From Amanita rubescens (Eukaryota; Basidiomycota; Agaricomycetes; Agaricales; Amanitaceae), in assembly GCA_015039365.1 (NCBI GenBank), contig WION01000234.1, positions 1 through 64,000 of the forward strand: a stretch of DNA of 64,000 nucleotides. The letters are read 5' to 3'. The notes beneath the pieces were generated by a model that was not told the origin of the DNA, ran no database searches, and saw only the letters and a list, made by a program, of their open reading frames with translations. Of this stretch, positions 41,126 to 52,798 are shown piece after piece (the first letter of the stretch is position 1; each line of letters begins with the position of its first letter). A program made the translations under genes and the position numbers.

Positions 41126-44100
41126 ATGAACTTCGTCAACCGGCATGGAAAATGCAAATGCGATTGCCTCAAGTATTGCAAAGGTGGAAAACTTGTTTGT
41201 TACGAAACCCATCGAAGGCACAAGCCCTATCGAAAAGCTGATCAGGATGCAGCAATCCAGAGGGTGTTACAGCAGATTGGCCCGCTTACAATGACGAATA
41301 GCTCGAGAGCGAGCAACGAAAAAACGGTGCGTATTATTGGATGTATACTCTACTGCTCTAAGCTAATGATTCTCTCAGAAGGTTGCGGGGAAATATCGTG
41401 CCCCCAAGGGGCCATGTTCAACACGACGCGCTAATAAGGACTGCGAACCTACCACACATTTCGACGATCCCTCGACTCCGAGTCAAGTTGACCGCGACAA
41501 GGACTTGGACTTCCCACCTCCAGTGTCGCCATCGCGTGGAATGAGCCCCATGGATTACATTGACGAACCTATCACTCATTTCGACGATCCCTCGAGTCTT
41601 GAGTGCGATGTGGACTCCTCTCTCATGGCCTCATCTTCACGAGCAGCAAATATTGACAATAGAGATGAAATCATCCCGGATCTCAACCCTCCCGAGGATG
41701 GCTTACCAGGTCACAGGATGAACAATCACCAAATGGATTTCTCCGATGAGATGGACTCGGAACCACCATTTTTTCAAGAGGGCGAAGATTTTGTAACATA
41801 TAATGGCAATGACGATGAGGGTCACGGGGATGGAGTAGGGGGGAATAGTGACGGCGACGGCGAGGATGACGCAAGGGAGAATAATGGCAATGACAACGGT
41901 GAAGACGGTATAGGGGACGGCAATGATGACGACGGCGAGAATGGTGTAGGGGATGATGGCAACGACGATGAGGGCGAATCTGTTGATGATGAATACGACG
42001 TCAATGGCATGTCCACCAATATCGACGATGAAATTGAATTCGATATTCGACAAACGAGATCATCTTGCGACAGACTGACGCGATCCCAGGAGATGATCGA
42101 CGCTATCCGAGATGCCCGCTTCAAGGATGACATGGACGACGCAATGATTTCTCGAATGATGAATCCGCCCCGCTCTCAACCGAATATCACCTATTCGAAA
42201 CAAATATCTATTAGGGTCTTCGACGAGCTTCGTAATGGCTCACAAGAGATGTACAATGGGATCAGGAAAATCATGGCGGACCTCCACCCACCCATTCTCC
42301 TCGATTCTCACCACATTGTCAAGAAATCTGTGAAGGAAATTACCGGCGTCGAACACATTGAAACTGACATGTGTCCAAATAGTTGCATAGCGTACACGGG
42401 GCCCTTCTCCACCCTAGAGGAATGCCCTTATTGTGCTGAACCACGATACACCCAACCTAGTACGTCAAGGAAACGCACCGCTCGGCGACGCTTCTCTACG
42501 ATCCCGCTTGGACCACAGCTTCAAGCCATGTATAGGTCACCCGAGAGCGCCGACCGCATGAACTACCGCGCGCGAAAGACGAAAGAAATCATTGATAAGA
42601 TTCAGCGGAACGGTGGCAAAATTGACATTACTGAATACGAGGATTTCGTGCATGGCCAGGACTATATTGAGGCCGTTCTAAGAGGCGACATTAAGGAGAA
42701 TGATGTCGTCTGTGCGCTCTCCATCGATGGTGCGCAGCTCTATCGTGATAAAGAATCGGAGTGCTGGTTCTTTATTTGGATCATTCTCGATCTCAGCCTG
42801 GACCTACGTTATAAAAAAAAGTTCATTCTCCCCGCCGGTTTTGTCCCGGGTCCAACCAAGCCGAAGAACATGGAATCGTTCTTGCTGCCGAGCCTTCGCC
42901 ACTTCTCGGCCTTGCAGAAACACGGACTCCCTGTATGGAATGCACGGCGGGATCAAGATATCAATGTTTGTCCATTTTGGCTGTTTGGAACAGCTGATAC
43001 TCCTGCCTTGCCTATTCTGAGTGGACTGGTGGGACATGGAGGACGGCTCGGATGTCGTATTTTCTGCGGGGTCCCAGGGCGGTTAAAGGGTAAAAAGTAC
43101 TACCCTGCTGCGCTTAAGCCCGACAGGTACAACATCATGGGATCTTCTCATGACGATGTCGATGTTATCAACCTACCATCTCCCAGCGTTTCTAAGTATA
43201 ACAAGGCACTTGTCGAGCTCCTTCAGGCTACGGATGCAAACTACGAACAGATTCGAAAGGCGACCGGCGTCGTACGGCCAAGCATCTGCCTAGGCCTTCA
43301 ACCAAATGGGATGCTGCCGGTACCACGTTGCTTCCCACTTGACATAATGCATCTTTCGTGCCTAAACGTAACCCAACACCTTCTACAGATATGGCGAAAT
43401 ACTATTAACCCAAAGGTTCCGTCAGACTATGATTTTACTCCCTTAAGCTCGGAACGCGTGTGGAATGAGCATGGAGCTCTCGTGGCATCAGCTACCCCAT
43501 ATCTCCCCTCCTCATTCAATCGAACCCCTCGTAATCCCGCGCTGAAATTGACTTCGGGGTACAAGGCATGGGAGTTTATGATATACATCTGGGTCCTAGG
43601 TCCCGCGGTTTTCCGGCTTGTTCTTCCGGACGATCTATGGTCCCACTTCTGCAAGCTGGTCTGCGGAATTCGGATAATCAATCAAAGACGGATCTCATCA
43701 GAACAGCTGGCACACGCTCATAAGATGATAGTAGAGTGGGAAATGGAGTTTGAATTGAACTACTATCAAAGGAAAGCAGAACTTCTTCATCTGATACGCC
43801 CAAGTACACATGCCATTCTCCACGCGGCGCGAGAAACACATCGATGCGGCCCACTGAATCTCGTAGCGCAATGGGCGCTGGAGAATACCGTCGGAAATCT
43901 CGGCCGCGAAATACATCAACACTCCAACCCATTTTCGAACTTGTCTCAACGTGGCTTGCTACGTGCCCAAATGAACGCACTCTACTCGATTATCCCCGCT
44001 CTCAACCCTGCCAAGAAGATATCTGAGATAGACGAACCATTAGGGGACCAGTACATCCTATTACATGCGAGAGAATATGTGATGCGATTGCCGCAAGTGG

Positions 44101-44721
44101 AGGAAGCAGCCGTGAGACGATATCTCACCAAGTGCAACCATCATCTTGCTGCAGGTACCAGTTTCACACTGCGCAAATGGGCGCGTGTACAACTCCCGAA
44201 TGGTCAAATAGCGCGATCTGCATGGCAAGAGAAGGAAGAAGAGAAGAAGAAGTATTATAGGAATTCTCGTAATATCAAAGTGCGTCCCATTATTTCGCGC
44301 CGTTTTTATGCTAACCGAGTAGTAGTATAACTTAAATAATCAGGTCGACTTCGCAGAAGTACAGTATTTCTTCCAAGTGCTAGTTAACGTCAACAACAAA
44401 CTGGTCAAGTTGGCAGCGGGCGCAATGATCCGAACTTATTCGGATCCTGATCCTGATCTCCTCGCCAGCTCACACGAGACCCTCCGTGTATGTAGGTTTC
44501 GAGAAGATGATTTAAGCATTATAGACATCAAGACCATCCAAACGGTTGTCGGAATGATACCTTTCCCATTAAAGACTGAAGAGGAGAAGAAGCCGGAACT
44601 CAGAGCCAAATTCCACGACTGCTTCTACGTCGCAGAGAAGCTGTTCTTCGAGCTTACCATTGAAGGAATCGGAGAATCTGGAACAGAAGAGAATGGAGGA
44701 TCCAGTGACTCGGAGGCATGA
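41126..44721 (+). CDS. Tnp2-like (CACTA-type) transposase, 1159 aa, intact
   Basis: Exons 41126-41326, 41379-44279 and 44344-44721 are phase-consistent (1160 codons with stop). The N-terminus MNFVNRHGKCKCDCLKYC then KGG is Cys-rich like Tnp2-family zinc-binding starts, with ETHRRHKPYRK following. Residues about 60-250 are acidic low complexity rich in GND, including a duplicated HFDDPS motif. The core holds CPNSCIAYTGPF..LEECPYC, ALSIDGAQLYRDKESECWFF, LPAGFVPGPTKPKN, HGGRLGCRIFCGVPGR and FPLDIMHLSCLNVTQHLL, matching fungal Tnp2-like transposases. The Asp in SIDGAQLY and DIMH are candidate catalytic acids. The last exon adds VDFAEVQYFFQVLVN and a Ser/Glu tail. It would act in the nucleus on the 55-bp ends. 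Confidence 0.85.
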
Positions 44722-44824
44722 CGTTCATTGTACGTTTTACGTTTTTACGTCGTGCTTTTAAACTCGATCCGATACATTTACCAGCCCACTTATCCGAAAC
44801 GCACATAAACATTCTACTGTGTAC

Positions 44825-45521
44825 ATGGAGCAAGGAAACACACCGAGTAGCGCAGATTCAAGATGGTCTCCCCCATCAATCCATATGACACCAATTTACG
44901 AACGTATCAGGGAGCTGAGGGCCCGTGCCGTGAGAGCACCTTCGACGCCATCGAGCTCGGTGACGGAATCTGATACAGACCCAGTGAGTTTTGATTGAGA
45001 TAATGATACTACTTTAGTCAACGAGCCATTGAAACAGGAGGAAAGACCACCAGACTATAACCACCCTATCCTTACAACACCTGACATCCCTAGAAAGCAT
45101 TGTCCCCACACGCGAAACAATCTTGAACCTACATTTCCAGAAATTACGAGATTTTGCTGAAGGTCATGGCCATTGGGCATTCCGGGCAGTTCTATACCGC
45201 AAATACGTCAAGTTTCTCTATCTTAAACCAGTCATGGACCCCGACGCCTTCATCTTCGTAACACGATGCCTCCTTGACCTTGCCGACGTGACCACCTTCC
45301 TCACCCTCAGCTTTTGCAACTACATGGCGTTGGGGATGAAGAAAATGACAAAATCCAACTTCACCATCACGCATTACTTGAATAGCGTGCGTCGTCAAAT
45401 TGCCAGAGCAGTCGGATTCATCGAGCGTGCTGCAGAAGAGTTGCGCGCTCATAATGAAGAGGAGCGGCAGGGAGAAACTAGTGGCGCGGACGAGCGACGT
45501 GATTTTCCAGGACAAGAGTAG
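44825..45521 (+). CDS. Element cargo gene 1, helical protein, 208 aa
   Basis: Exons 44825-44983 and 45054-45521 (70-nt intron, phase 0, 209 codons with stop). A Ser/Thr/Pro-rich N-terminus (about 50 residues) is followed by an all-helical part with aromatic residues (LRDFAEGHGHWAFRAVLYRK, FIFVTRCLLDLADVTTFLTL, NYMALGMKKMTKSNFTITHY) and an Arg/Glu C-terminal helix (RRQIARAVGFIERAAEELRA). There are no Cys/His clusters and no catalytic motif, and the middle hydrophobic segment could be buried rather than membrane-spanning. It starts 104 bp after the transposase stop, in the same direction, which suggests it belongs to the element. Family not recognised. Confidence 0.6.
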
Positions 45522-46024
45522 AGCTGGAACTACACTAGTAAGCCACTACTCTTGCCCTATACACAGCTTTATTCATTCGACTTCCAGATTTTTTGATACC
45601 TGTATTACAATGCATGTGGAGAACGTTTGGACGAATTAAATTGACAATTGTGTTTGTTCTTTGCGCGCGCGCGTATCCACCAGCCACCTCGATTCCGCCT
45701 AGCTCGTTTGCATTTACTTGAAACTATCTTTGCGCGGTCTTGTTTACAATTACTCATTTGGATTCCTCGTCGAAGCTTCCCGCTGCGCGGCTTTGTTTAC
45801 CAAACAGATTTGGACTTTGTCACTCAGTCCCTCCTCGCTTCAACGTCGACTTGCACTACAATCATAATACCAGGTAAGCCTTCGAGTGACTATTCTGTAA
45901 CGTTTATTCATAGATCGTCGTCACTCTTCAGCAAAGCAGTTTTACAGAATGACAACAGAATTCGAGCGGTAAGCGATTCGTTTGTATCTAACATTATATC
46001 TGAGGAACCTGTACTAGAGATCAC

Positions 46025-46400
46025 ATGCGTACGCATCTCAGCGTCGCAATGGAAGTCGACACAGTAGAGCAAAGCGTCCTCGTGATGGACGTTGACGTGG
46101 GCAAAGGCGACGACGACGACGTTGAGATGAAAGATGGTGAAGTTGAAATGAGTAATGGTGGTCATCACGGCGCCGTGGTGCGAAGCATTTGCAACACAAA
46201 CGAAAGTCAAGTAACACCAGCGAATGATGGGGACGTCGAGATGAAGGAAGCGAATGTCGAGGAAACAGAAGCGATGGAGGTGGATAACGTTGACAACAAT
46301 AATGGTGAGTACAGCGAGTATAGAGGGATTCGACGACATTGACGACTCTTGGGTCACGAACACAGCGGACAGCGACGACGTTGAAATGTTGGATGGATGA
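46025..46400 (+). CDS. Element cargo gene 2, small acidic protein, 104 aa
   Basis: Exons 46025-46304 and 46366-46400 (61-nt intron, phase-consistent). A second ATG at 46049 (MEVDTVEQ) is also possible. The protein is Asp/Glu/Met/Val-rich with repeated VDV..GDDDDVEMKDGEVEM and DGDVEMKEANVEE units and ends DSDDVEMLDG. Such chains are disordered and may bind basic proteins. A similar repeat peptide is encoded on the minus strand at 36889-37062. No known family. Confidence 0.45.
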
Positions 46401-46856
46401 GTTGATTCAGACTAACCTCTCCATTCTTGGCTCGCGTACGTTTTCTCAGCCTTGACGTGACTCGGTACCCTTTCCTGACGTGAGTAATAGGCCCACAAAA
46501 GATTCACTATTTCGTTTTCCCCTGCGGTCCCCGATCCACGTACTATATTGTATCAATAGCTTGTATCTATTCAAAATTACGCACACTATGTTACCGCCTC
46601 AAAATTTCCGAACTACCGGCGCTGAAATTTATCCCGTTCTCTCGCTCTCGCAACACCATCTACATTTCTCTTTTTTGAACACACCCTGCCCACTCTGTGA
46701 TTGATATGACACAGTTCTAGCCATTTGACGAAAGATTCGGGCCAGGGTCTACTGCGGCGCCACAGAGACGATAAACGATCGGCCGATATTGGTCTATTTT
46801 TAGTTCCGACCCACTTGTACTCGACCGCCACTTCGCCCCCACGCTCCCTTACTATT

Positions 46857-49082
46857 ATGTCGTCCTCTCTCAATAATATTTCTCTCCAGCAATTACTGAA
46901 CTCAATAGAAATGTATAATACTACCAGCAGCAACACGATAGTAGGTAACGGTACCCAGCAACTTACCCAGGTGAGTTTTTCGTTTCAGTTGCATGTTCCA
47001 AGTCGTTCTCATACTTACCTCGTAAAAATTCAGTTTAATATGCCTAATACGCAAGTCGATAATGTTCACGCAATGAATCGTTTGGCTCCGGAGCCATCAA
47101 CAGATGTATCAACAAACTCCGCATATAATTCGCAATTTCAAGCATTGTTCGCGCACTTACTCTTACAGTAAAATCTCGGCATATATATCATTAAATTGAT
47201 CTCTCAACTGTATTACACCCTCAGGAACCAGTCTCTCATGGCGCAAATCCCCCATAATAATATTAATGTATCAAAGTGCGCATATACTTAATATATACGC
47301 TAGTTTCAATCAATTCTGACCTTCATTAGAGTCAAATTAGAAGAAAACCTCGTTTCAAATGGGCGTACGACACCCCAAGTGCGCACCGCGTCTGCTGCGA
47401 ACAACAGCGCCGCAGATATTCTCAACAATCGCCGAATATTCTTTGCCTCACTCCTTCCACGTGCTGCAGAAGCTGACTATCATTACGAGGAATTAGATCG
47501 TGATGAATTCGACCAAGTCGAATTTTGGGATCAAGAATCATTCAACAAATGGTTTCGAGATGACGGGAAAGCCGGTGGTCCCACTGCTCGCGGAGAACTA
47601 TCCAAGAAGCTTTATTTTCTAGAAAACGAGGATGGCGAACGCATTGGAAAAAATGAAATCAACTTAATGAGGAACTCTTTGAAGCGCGTATTTTCGGCAA
47701 TCAAAGAACATATGCCTGATATGGCAAAGAAATGGCTCCAGATGTCTACTGAATTCCACGACATGGTTTATCTTGAACTACGCTTACAATTTCCCGACTA
47801 CTTATGTTTATGTGAAAATAACTGGAAGGCACGTGAATTTGCAAAGAACTGCATCCGCAACTGGTCACGCAATCGCTCAAAGAAAGGAAAGACGGGGTCA
47901 GACGACGAAGGTGAAAGTGACAGCGGCACTCGTGAAGACCACCGTGGCCGAGCCACCGGAAGCGTCGCAGCATCCTCGTCGAAGCGTCGCCTTGACGAAG
48001 AGAATTTGGATGAGTCAGCTTTTGCCGCGAAGAAGGCGAAGACGACGAAGGCTATAGCTGTTAAAGACCCTTTGTGCGTTTCAATGTTTCTCGATGGCTT
48101 TGCTGAAAATTTTTTTCCTCTAGCGGTACTGTGAAGATTAAACCAGTAGCTCGTTTCAAGAGTAGTAATGTAACCCCACCCAAGCCCTCTCCACCTTCCT
48201 CAGCCACGGCAGCACCTTTCTCGACCATTCCTGAGGATCCGGTGCTCGCCAACTCACCCACAGCAGGATCTTCAAATGCTCCGAGCCCTGCAACTGTGCC
48301 TTCAATGACCGCTCCGGACTCTGCTGGCGCCACCCCTTCCAGTACGGCTACGCCATCAACCATTGGCACCACCCCGGGTCCCACGACTGCGGCTTCAACG
48401 ACCACTCCGGACTTTGCTGGCACCCCCCCTTCTAGTACAGCTACGACTTCAACCACCACCCTGGGGCCTGCAACCGGGCCCTCTTCGATTACGCTCAACG
48501 CGCCCAGCTCTCCGGCAATGGAAACATCCTCGAACGGAGATGCCACCACGGAAAAAGCGCCATCCAAATCGTTCAACGATTCTCAGAAGAAGAGCGCCTC
48601 GGATTTCGACGTTGCCATTCCAGAAGATACCAGGACGATGGAGGTAGCGAAGAAGGGGAGTAGGGGAAGAGCTAAAGCGACGCCAGCAGAAGGAGGAGGT
48701 CAGACGAGCGGTCGGCGGGCGCGGGCGAACCCCAACGCAACCACGGCGCAGTGAGTTCAACGCTTCGAAACATACATATACTAACTTCCGCGCTCGGCAG
48801 GGGTCTATGCAAGAACGATTTTTTGAAATCTCGCAAGGGAGCGACTGTCAATGAATGGGAAGTGTACTGGAAGGGCCTCAACAAGTCTGAGCGAAAGGTT
48901 TGCTCGCCCTTTTGACTTTTCATATATTCTCAGCTCACATTTTATGCTAGATATGGGAAGAGCGAAGCACGGAAGTAATTGTATGTCCTTTTTTCATTCT
49001 ATCTACTCTTACATGGACTTATTGTTTATTTTAGAATGCACGAAAATCGGGTGGAGGAGGAGGGGAAGCAGGAGCAGTATAA
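46857..49082 (+). CDS. Element cargo gene 3, 8 exons, 614 aa
   Basis: Exons 46857-46970, 47034-47167, 47225-47275, 47330-48073, 48124-48750, 48801-48897, 48951-48980 and 49035-49082; all junctions agree in phase and total 615 codons with stop. The N-terminus is Asn/Gln-rich. The second quarter is a folded-looking region (YEELDRDEFDQVEFWDQESF, KWFRDDGKAGG, KLYFLENEDGERIGKNEINL, KRVFSAIKEHMPDMAKKWLQ, RNWSRNRSKKGK). A basic nuclear-localisation-like KRRLDEEN..AKKAKTTK precedes a long Thr/Pro/Ser-rich low-complexity stretch, and a short C-terminal module reads VNEWEVYWKGLNKSERKIWE. The stop lies 280 bp from the right terminal repeat. Family and role unknown. Intactness within a mobile element suggests recent mobility or selection. 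Confidence 0.65.
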
Positions 49083-49365
49083 GGAGCTGGAGAGGAGGAG
49101 GAGGAGGAGGAGGAATAGAGTGGCGGTGATTGGAGGAAATTGGCGGCGATGGGAAGAAAATGGCAGTGATGGGAGGGGGGGGCGTGGAATGGAATGGAAT
49201 GGCGGAAATGGGAAGAAAGTGGCGGAATGGGGAGGAGAGTGGCGGATATGCTTAATATGTCGTGGGTAGGCCAAATGGATTGAATTGGCGTAATCTGGCA
49301 GAAATAATTGACAAAAGCCAACTTTTTTTTGGCTGGCGAACGCCGAGATACGCCCCGTGGCTAAA
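49083..49365 (+). repeat. Purine-rich GGAGGAGG / GGCGGAAATGGG simple repeats
   Basis: Low-complexity GGAGGAGGAGG then GGCGGCGATGGGAAGAAAAT/GGCGGAAATGGG variants follow the cargo gene 3 stop. This may be part of the element's right subterminal region. Confidence 0.6.
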
Positions 49366-49420
49366 TTTGGCTAAATTTGGCTCAGTTTGGCACACAATGG
49401 CGAAACTGGTTTTCGTTGGG
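49366..49420 (-). repeat. Right terminal inverted repeat (55 bp, perfect)
   Basis: Exact inverse of 40916-40970. TTTGGC hexamers are repeated just inside (49355-49385). Confidence 0.95.
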
Positions 49421-50639
49421 GCTCAAGGGACTTCAAGGTATCTACCACAGAATGGTCATGGAGATTCAAGCATTGTTGGATAGTCATGCGCAGATGCATT
49501 CACACTACCAACAACAATTGCAATTACAACAACTACAGGCTGCTCAAAGCATTTCTCCAACTTTGTTTTCGAGACCCATGAGCAGGAGGAGGTCAAATAC
49601 CAATCCAGGGCCAACTCATCACCTATAAACAACTCGTGTTGAAATTCTATACCATCAATTCCAAATATTGTATTACATGAGAGTGCGCTGAGCTGTTGAT
49701 TGAACTCGGTGGAAGGTCCTCGGCAGGGGCGTCTTATGGGCCTAAAATGAGCGTGTCGGCTCCGGTAGTGCAAGGAGGAAGTGACGCCAATTCTTCATTG
49801 ACTCGAAGGTTGGGAAGGGAACGAGCTCAGCTATCACGCTCGCCGGGGACGAGTCGAGACCGCCTTTTCCTTTACCGGGCCAAACCAGAACCATCTCATT
49901 GTTGACTCCTTCCTGGCAATGATGTGTCCACATCAAGAATTAACTCAACGACAGATGGTCCTATTGGAAGAACTTTTGAACAGTGTGGATCCTTCATTTA
50001 TCAGCAATGGAGAGGATCGTCAACCTACCCTCGCGATTCCCGAGGAATGTCCTCCAATGAGCGTGAACAAGGACTGGAAGTAGGGAGATTTATCAAACAG
50101 TATGGTTATGCTACCACCTTCCGAAAATTGCAACGGCCAGGCAGTGTCTAGACTGCCTTCTTCAGTAGTGGGAAACAAGAAGCAAAGAGCAAGCCTGTTG
50201 GGGATGGCGGATGGTCTCAGAGATCTGCTCAAGATGAGGCTCAAGTGACATCATACAGCTCATCCTGTGACATCCAATACTGTCATTTGGGTCTATTCAA
50301 GCATCAACTTCATTGTCTCTTAGTACAAGTGCCACCAACTCCTTGGGGGAGCAACCCATCCAAATTAACCAGGGACCACATGTGTGTAAGTGGTCCTCAT
50401 TAGTCTTATCTGCGACTTTGGACGATCAGTGTTGAAGTTCCATCACATTCTAACTGAATGATCAGATTAGCAAACTCATTGCTACTAGGAAGGATTTTCT
50501 CACTCTTTTCATAATACATATATACTTAGAGACAATCATGTTAGTACCATTTCACATAGTATCAATACTAATGATACCTGAGCTCAATCCTGAGTACCTG
50601 AATGTATCAGTAGGTCATCCTCTGAGACAATTGAGAAAG
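49421..50639. other. Gene-poor spacer with short frames
   Basis: A plus frame near 49920-50085 (MMCPHQELTQRQMVLLEELL, then NSVDPSF) and a Gln-rich frame at 49450-49628 are open but short and unspliced. They may be the end of a lost coding region. No known family. Confidence 0.3.
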
Positions 50640-51070
50640 TAAGCAAGTGGTAAGACCTAGTAATGTCTGACACCCTGGTCACAGAGTGGGGATTGTTGAT
50701 CACCTTCTGAAAGAGTGTCATGGAATGTATCAGTTCAATGCAATTCTGATTAGAGGGTGATAATCCCTGATAATATTATATGCAGCAGTGGCAGACTAGG
50801 AATTATGGATTACTTCCTGCAAGAATTTCAATACATGTATCAGACAGGTATCAGGTCAAGACCTTCCAATAAAATTCAGATAAATGGGTTGTAAGCCCTA
50901 ATAATGTCTTATACAGCAGCTGCAGACAGAAATTTATTGATCACATCCTACAAGAATGACAGGTATTATACCATTGCCTGATCCTTTGTTACAACTCTTT
51001 GATAAGTAGATAAACCCTGATAATGTCTTATCTGCTAATTGCAGCGTGGAAATTGTTGATAAGAACTATC
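50640..51070 (+). repeat. Diverged tandem repeat, about 110-130-bp unit, about 4 copies
   Basis: Units share TAAGCCC/AACCCTGATAATGTCTTA, then GCAG(C)..TGCAG, then GAAATT.TTGAT.ACATCCT.CAAGAAT. Starts are near 50650, 50760, 50890 and 51010. Confidence 0.7.
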
Positions 51071-51307
51071 TAGTTATACCAGGCCCCTGCCGAAATCCTG
51101 ATGTTCTCTGTCAGCCAGCAAAGGAAAGGGACAGAGGGGTCAGAAAGGAATGGAGGGGAAGGAGACTCCTGGTCCTGTTTGCTTCAAAGGAAAGGCCAAA
51201 AGGGAAGGTGGTACTCACCTTAGTTTCAATTACTAGTTTTTTCTTTTCTTTTTCATTTAAAATTTTAATTAACTTGTATTACACATATCATTACCTTCAT
51301 CAAGGGG

Positions 51308-51460
51308 CCTAACCCATAAGGGTGTGGGTGTGGGTATGGAAGTGGGTGTGGGTATGGGTCAGCTTGCCATGTACCCTGATCCAAACCCATACAGAGTGAG
51401 GGTATGGGTATGTCACAGGGTGTGGGTGTGGGTATGCATCTGGATACCCAGGGGTTCACC
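51308..51460 (+). repeat. GGGTGTGGGTATGG G-rich minisatellite
   Basis: GGTGTGGGTGTGGGTATGG-type units at 51311-51360 and 51400-51436, separated by a less regular stretch. It is not the TTAGGG telomere repeat. Confidence 0.8.
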
Positions 51461-51612
51461 CAAGCCAATCCCTAGCAGAGTCCAGACAATCACATTGCCA
51501 AATATGATGACCGTGCAGAGCACAGGTTAACTGCTAGTTTATTCCCAAAATTTCCCTGCAATTATTATTTTTGAAAGTATTGTTATTTTCATTATTTTAC
51601 ACTATATGATAT

Positions 51613-52241
51613 TTAATTAAATTTATTTCTTAGTTTATTTTCTTGTATTAATTCATTATCTAATTGTTTTACCAAATTTTCTAATTCCGGATCAGATATG
51701 TGCTCGTCCGGGGTTTCAGGTATCCGGTAAAGGTTTTCGGAGAGGCTGGGTAGGTGAGTTTGGACCAGCTGTTTTGCGAGACAACCAAAATCGTGCATCT
51801 AAAGTATAGAGTTGGTAAAATTGACAAAAGAAAACGAGTGTTACGCACGTTATCAACGCCCATCGTTGTTTTTACAGTCCACGTTATCCCAACCCCGCCC
51901 AAAGCAACGAGGAGCGTTGCGATTCCAAAGGCTTTTGCGGCGAAAAGAGCCGTTGACGTGTCGGCGTGAGAGAGGGCGGTGAACAGGGATGGATGTTCAG
52001 ATGAAGATTCTGTAGGTTCCGGGGCTGGAGAGGATGCAGATGTAGTAGGCGCGCGCAAGCCGCGAGCAAAGTGGACAGCAGAGAGGGCAGTGGGAGCGAG
52101 AGTCGTCTGAGTTTGATGAGCTAGTGCACGGCCACGTTGCCTTCGCAACCAGAACAGAGGGACGATAAGCGCAGCGGATGCACCTGCGATAAAGGCAAAT
52201 GGTGCCCAAGGAGGGAGTTTTTTGTTCGTGGTGGTGGACAT
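51613..52241 (-). CDS. TMEM242: TMEM242-like membrane protein, 192 aa
   Basis: Exons 52241-51849 and 51798-51613 are separated by a 50-nt intron in phase 0. Two hydrophobic segments are visible: APFAFIAGASAALIVPLFWL near residues 13-32 and AFGIATLLVALGGVGITW near 103-120. The second is followed by VKTTMGVDNMHDFGCLAKQL, which matches the end of animal TMEM242 (GV.SM.DF). Between them is a Ser/Pro/Thr-rich linker with LSHADTSTALFAAKA. In animals TMEM242 is a mitochondrial inner-membrane factor for assembly of the ATP synthase c-ring and complex I, and the same role here is inferred. It lies tail-to-head behind HAP3, 37 bp from its stop. Confidence 0.75.
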
Positions 52242-52278
52242 GAGACAAGTTTGATTGGCTACATAACAAAATATATAA

Positions 52279-52762
52279 CTAATCGTCCATATCCCGCTGA
52301 GGTAGTTCCCTCGTGGAGAGCGTTGCCGCTTGAGCGGCGGTGGTGGTGCTCTGGTGTTGTCTAAGTTTTGCGAGATGAATTTTAAGGGTTTCTGAGTAAT
52401 TATCAAAACCGAGGGTTGCCATGGCGTAGAGAATGTCCTCTCCGCCGATGGTCTTTCGTTTTTCGAGTTGACATTTCTCTGCTGCTTCTGAAGTGATAAA
52501 GGATATGAATTCGGATACACATTCTTGGACGCATTCTTTTGCGTCCTTTGCGATTTTTGCGGTAGGGGGTACGGAAGATTTCATGATACGAGAGACATTT
52601 GCGATCTAGTGGGAAGTGAGCTACTAAAAAGTCGAATATAGCTTGAGAACTAACAGGTAAAAAACGATCTTGTTCTCTATATTCACCGACCTCTTGGTCA
52701 GTGATGGGAGCAGGTTCTGGACTTTCATTTGCTTGTACTGGAGTGGAAGCGTCTGAAGCCAT
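52279..52762 (-). CDS. HAP3: NF-YB / Hap3 histone-fold CCAAT-binding subunit, 144 aa
   Basis: Exons 52762-52655 and 52605-52279 (49-nt intron, phase 0). The histone-fold core spans about residues 30-120: REQDRFLP across the intron to IANVSRIMK, then [53 protein letters not shown] and [14 protein letters not shown], with the conserved positions of the Hap3/NF-YB class. With Hap2/NF-YA and Hap5/NF-YC it forms the trimer that binds CCAAT promoters in the nucleus. The N-terminal 30 residues are acidic and disordered. Its start codon is 36 bp from the divergent F-box gene, so the two must share a promoter. Confidence 0.95.
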
Positions 52763-52798
52763 TTTTACTTAGTAACTTCTCCCACGACGACGACGACG
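52763..52798. promoter_or_regulatory. 36-bp divergent intergenic region, HAP3 / F-box
   Basis: Only 36 bp separate the two opposed start codons. It contains (GAC)n just before the F-box ATG and no room for separate core promoters, so the transcripts probably overlap at their 5' ends or start within each other's UTR. Confidence 0.6.

Larger units (their letters stand above)
40916..49420 (+). mobile_element. 8.5-kb TIR DNA transposon with Tnp2-like transposase and extra genes
   Basis: Perfect 55-bp terminal inverted repeats bound it: CCCAACGAAAACCAGTTTCG at the left (40916-40970), with the exact inverse at 49366-49420. Inside each end, GCCAAA/TTTGGC hexamers recur as subterminal repeats. It carries four intron-containing genes, all on the plus strand and all with intact phase-consistent frames: a 1159-aa transposase, a 208-aa protein, a 104-aa acidic protein and a 614-aa protein. 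Tnp2-type transposase suggests the CACTA superfamily, but the ends are CCCAAC rather than CACTA. No target-site duplication is visible, and the left flank is a broken copia LTR. Confidence 0.85.

Noticed and set aside
48061..48576. Minus-strand 171-codon Val/Gly-rich ORF
   Set aside because: It is the complement of the Thr/Pro/Ser-rich exon of cargo gene 3.
51308..51460. G-rich repeat as an internal telomere tract
   Set aside because: The units are GGGTGTGGGTATGG, not TTAGGG.
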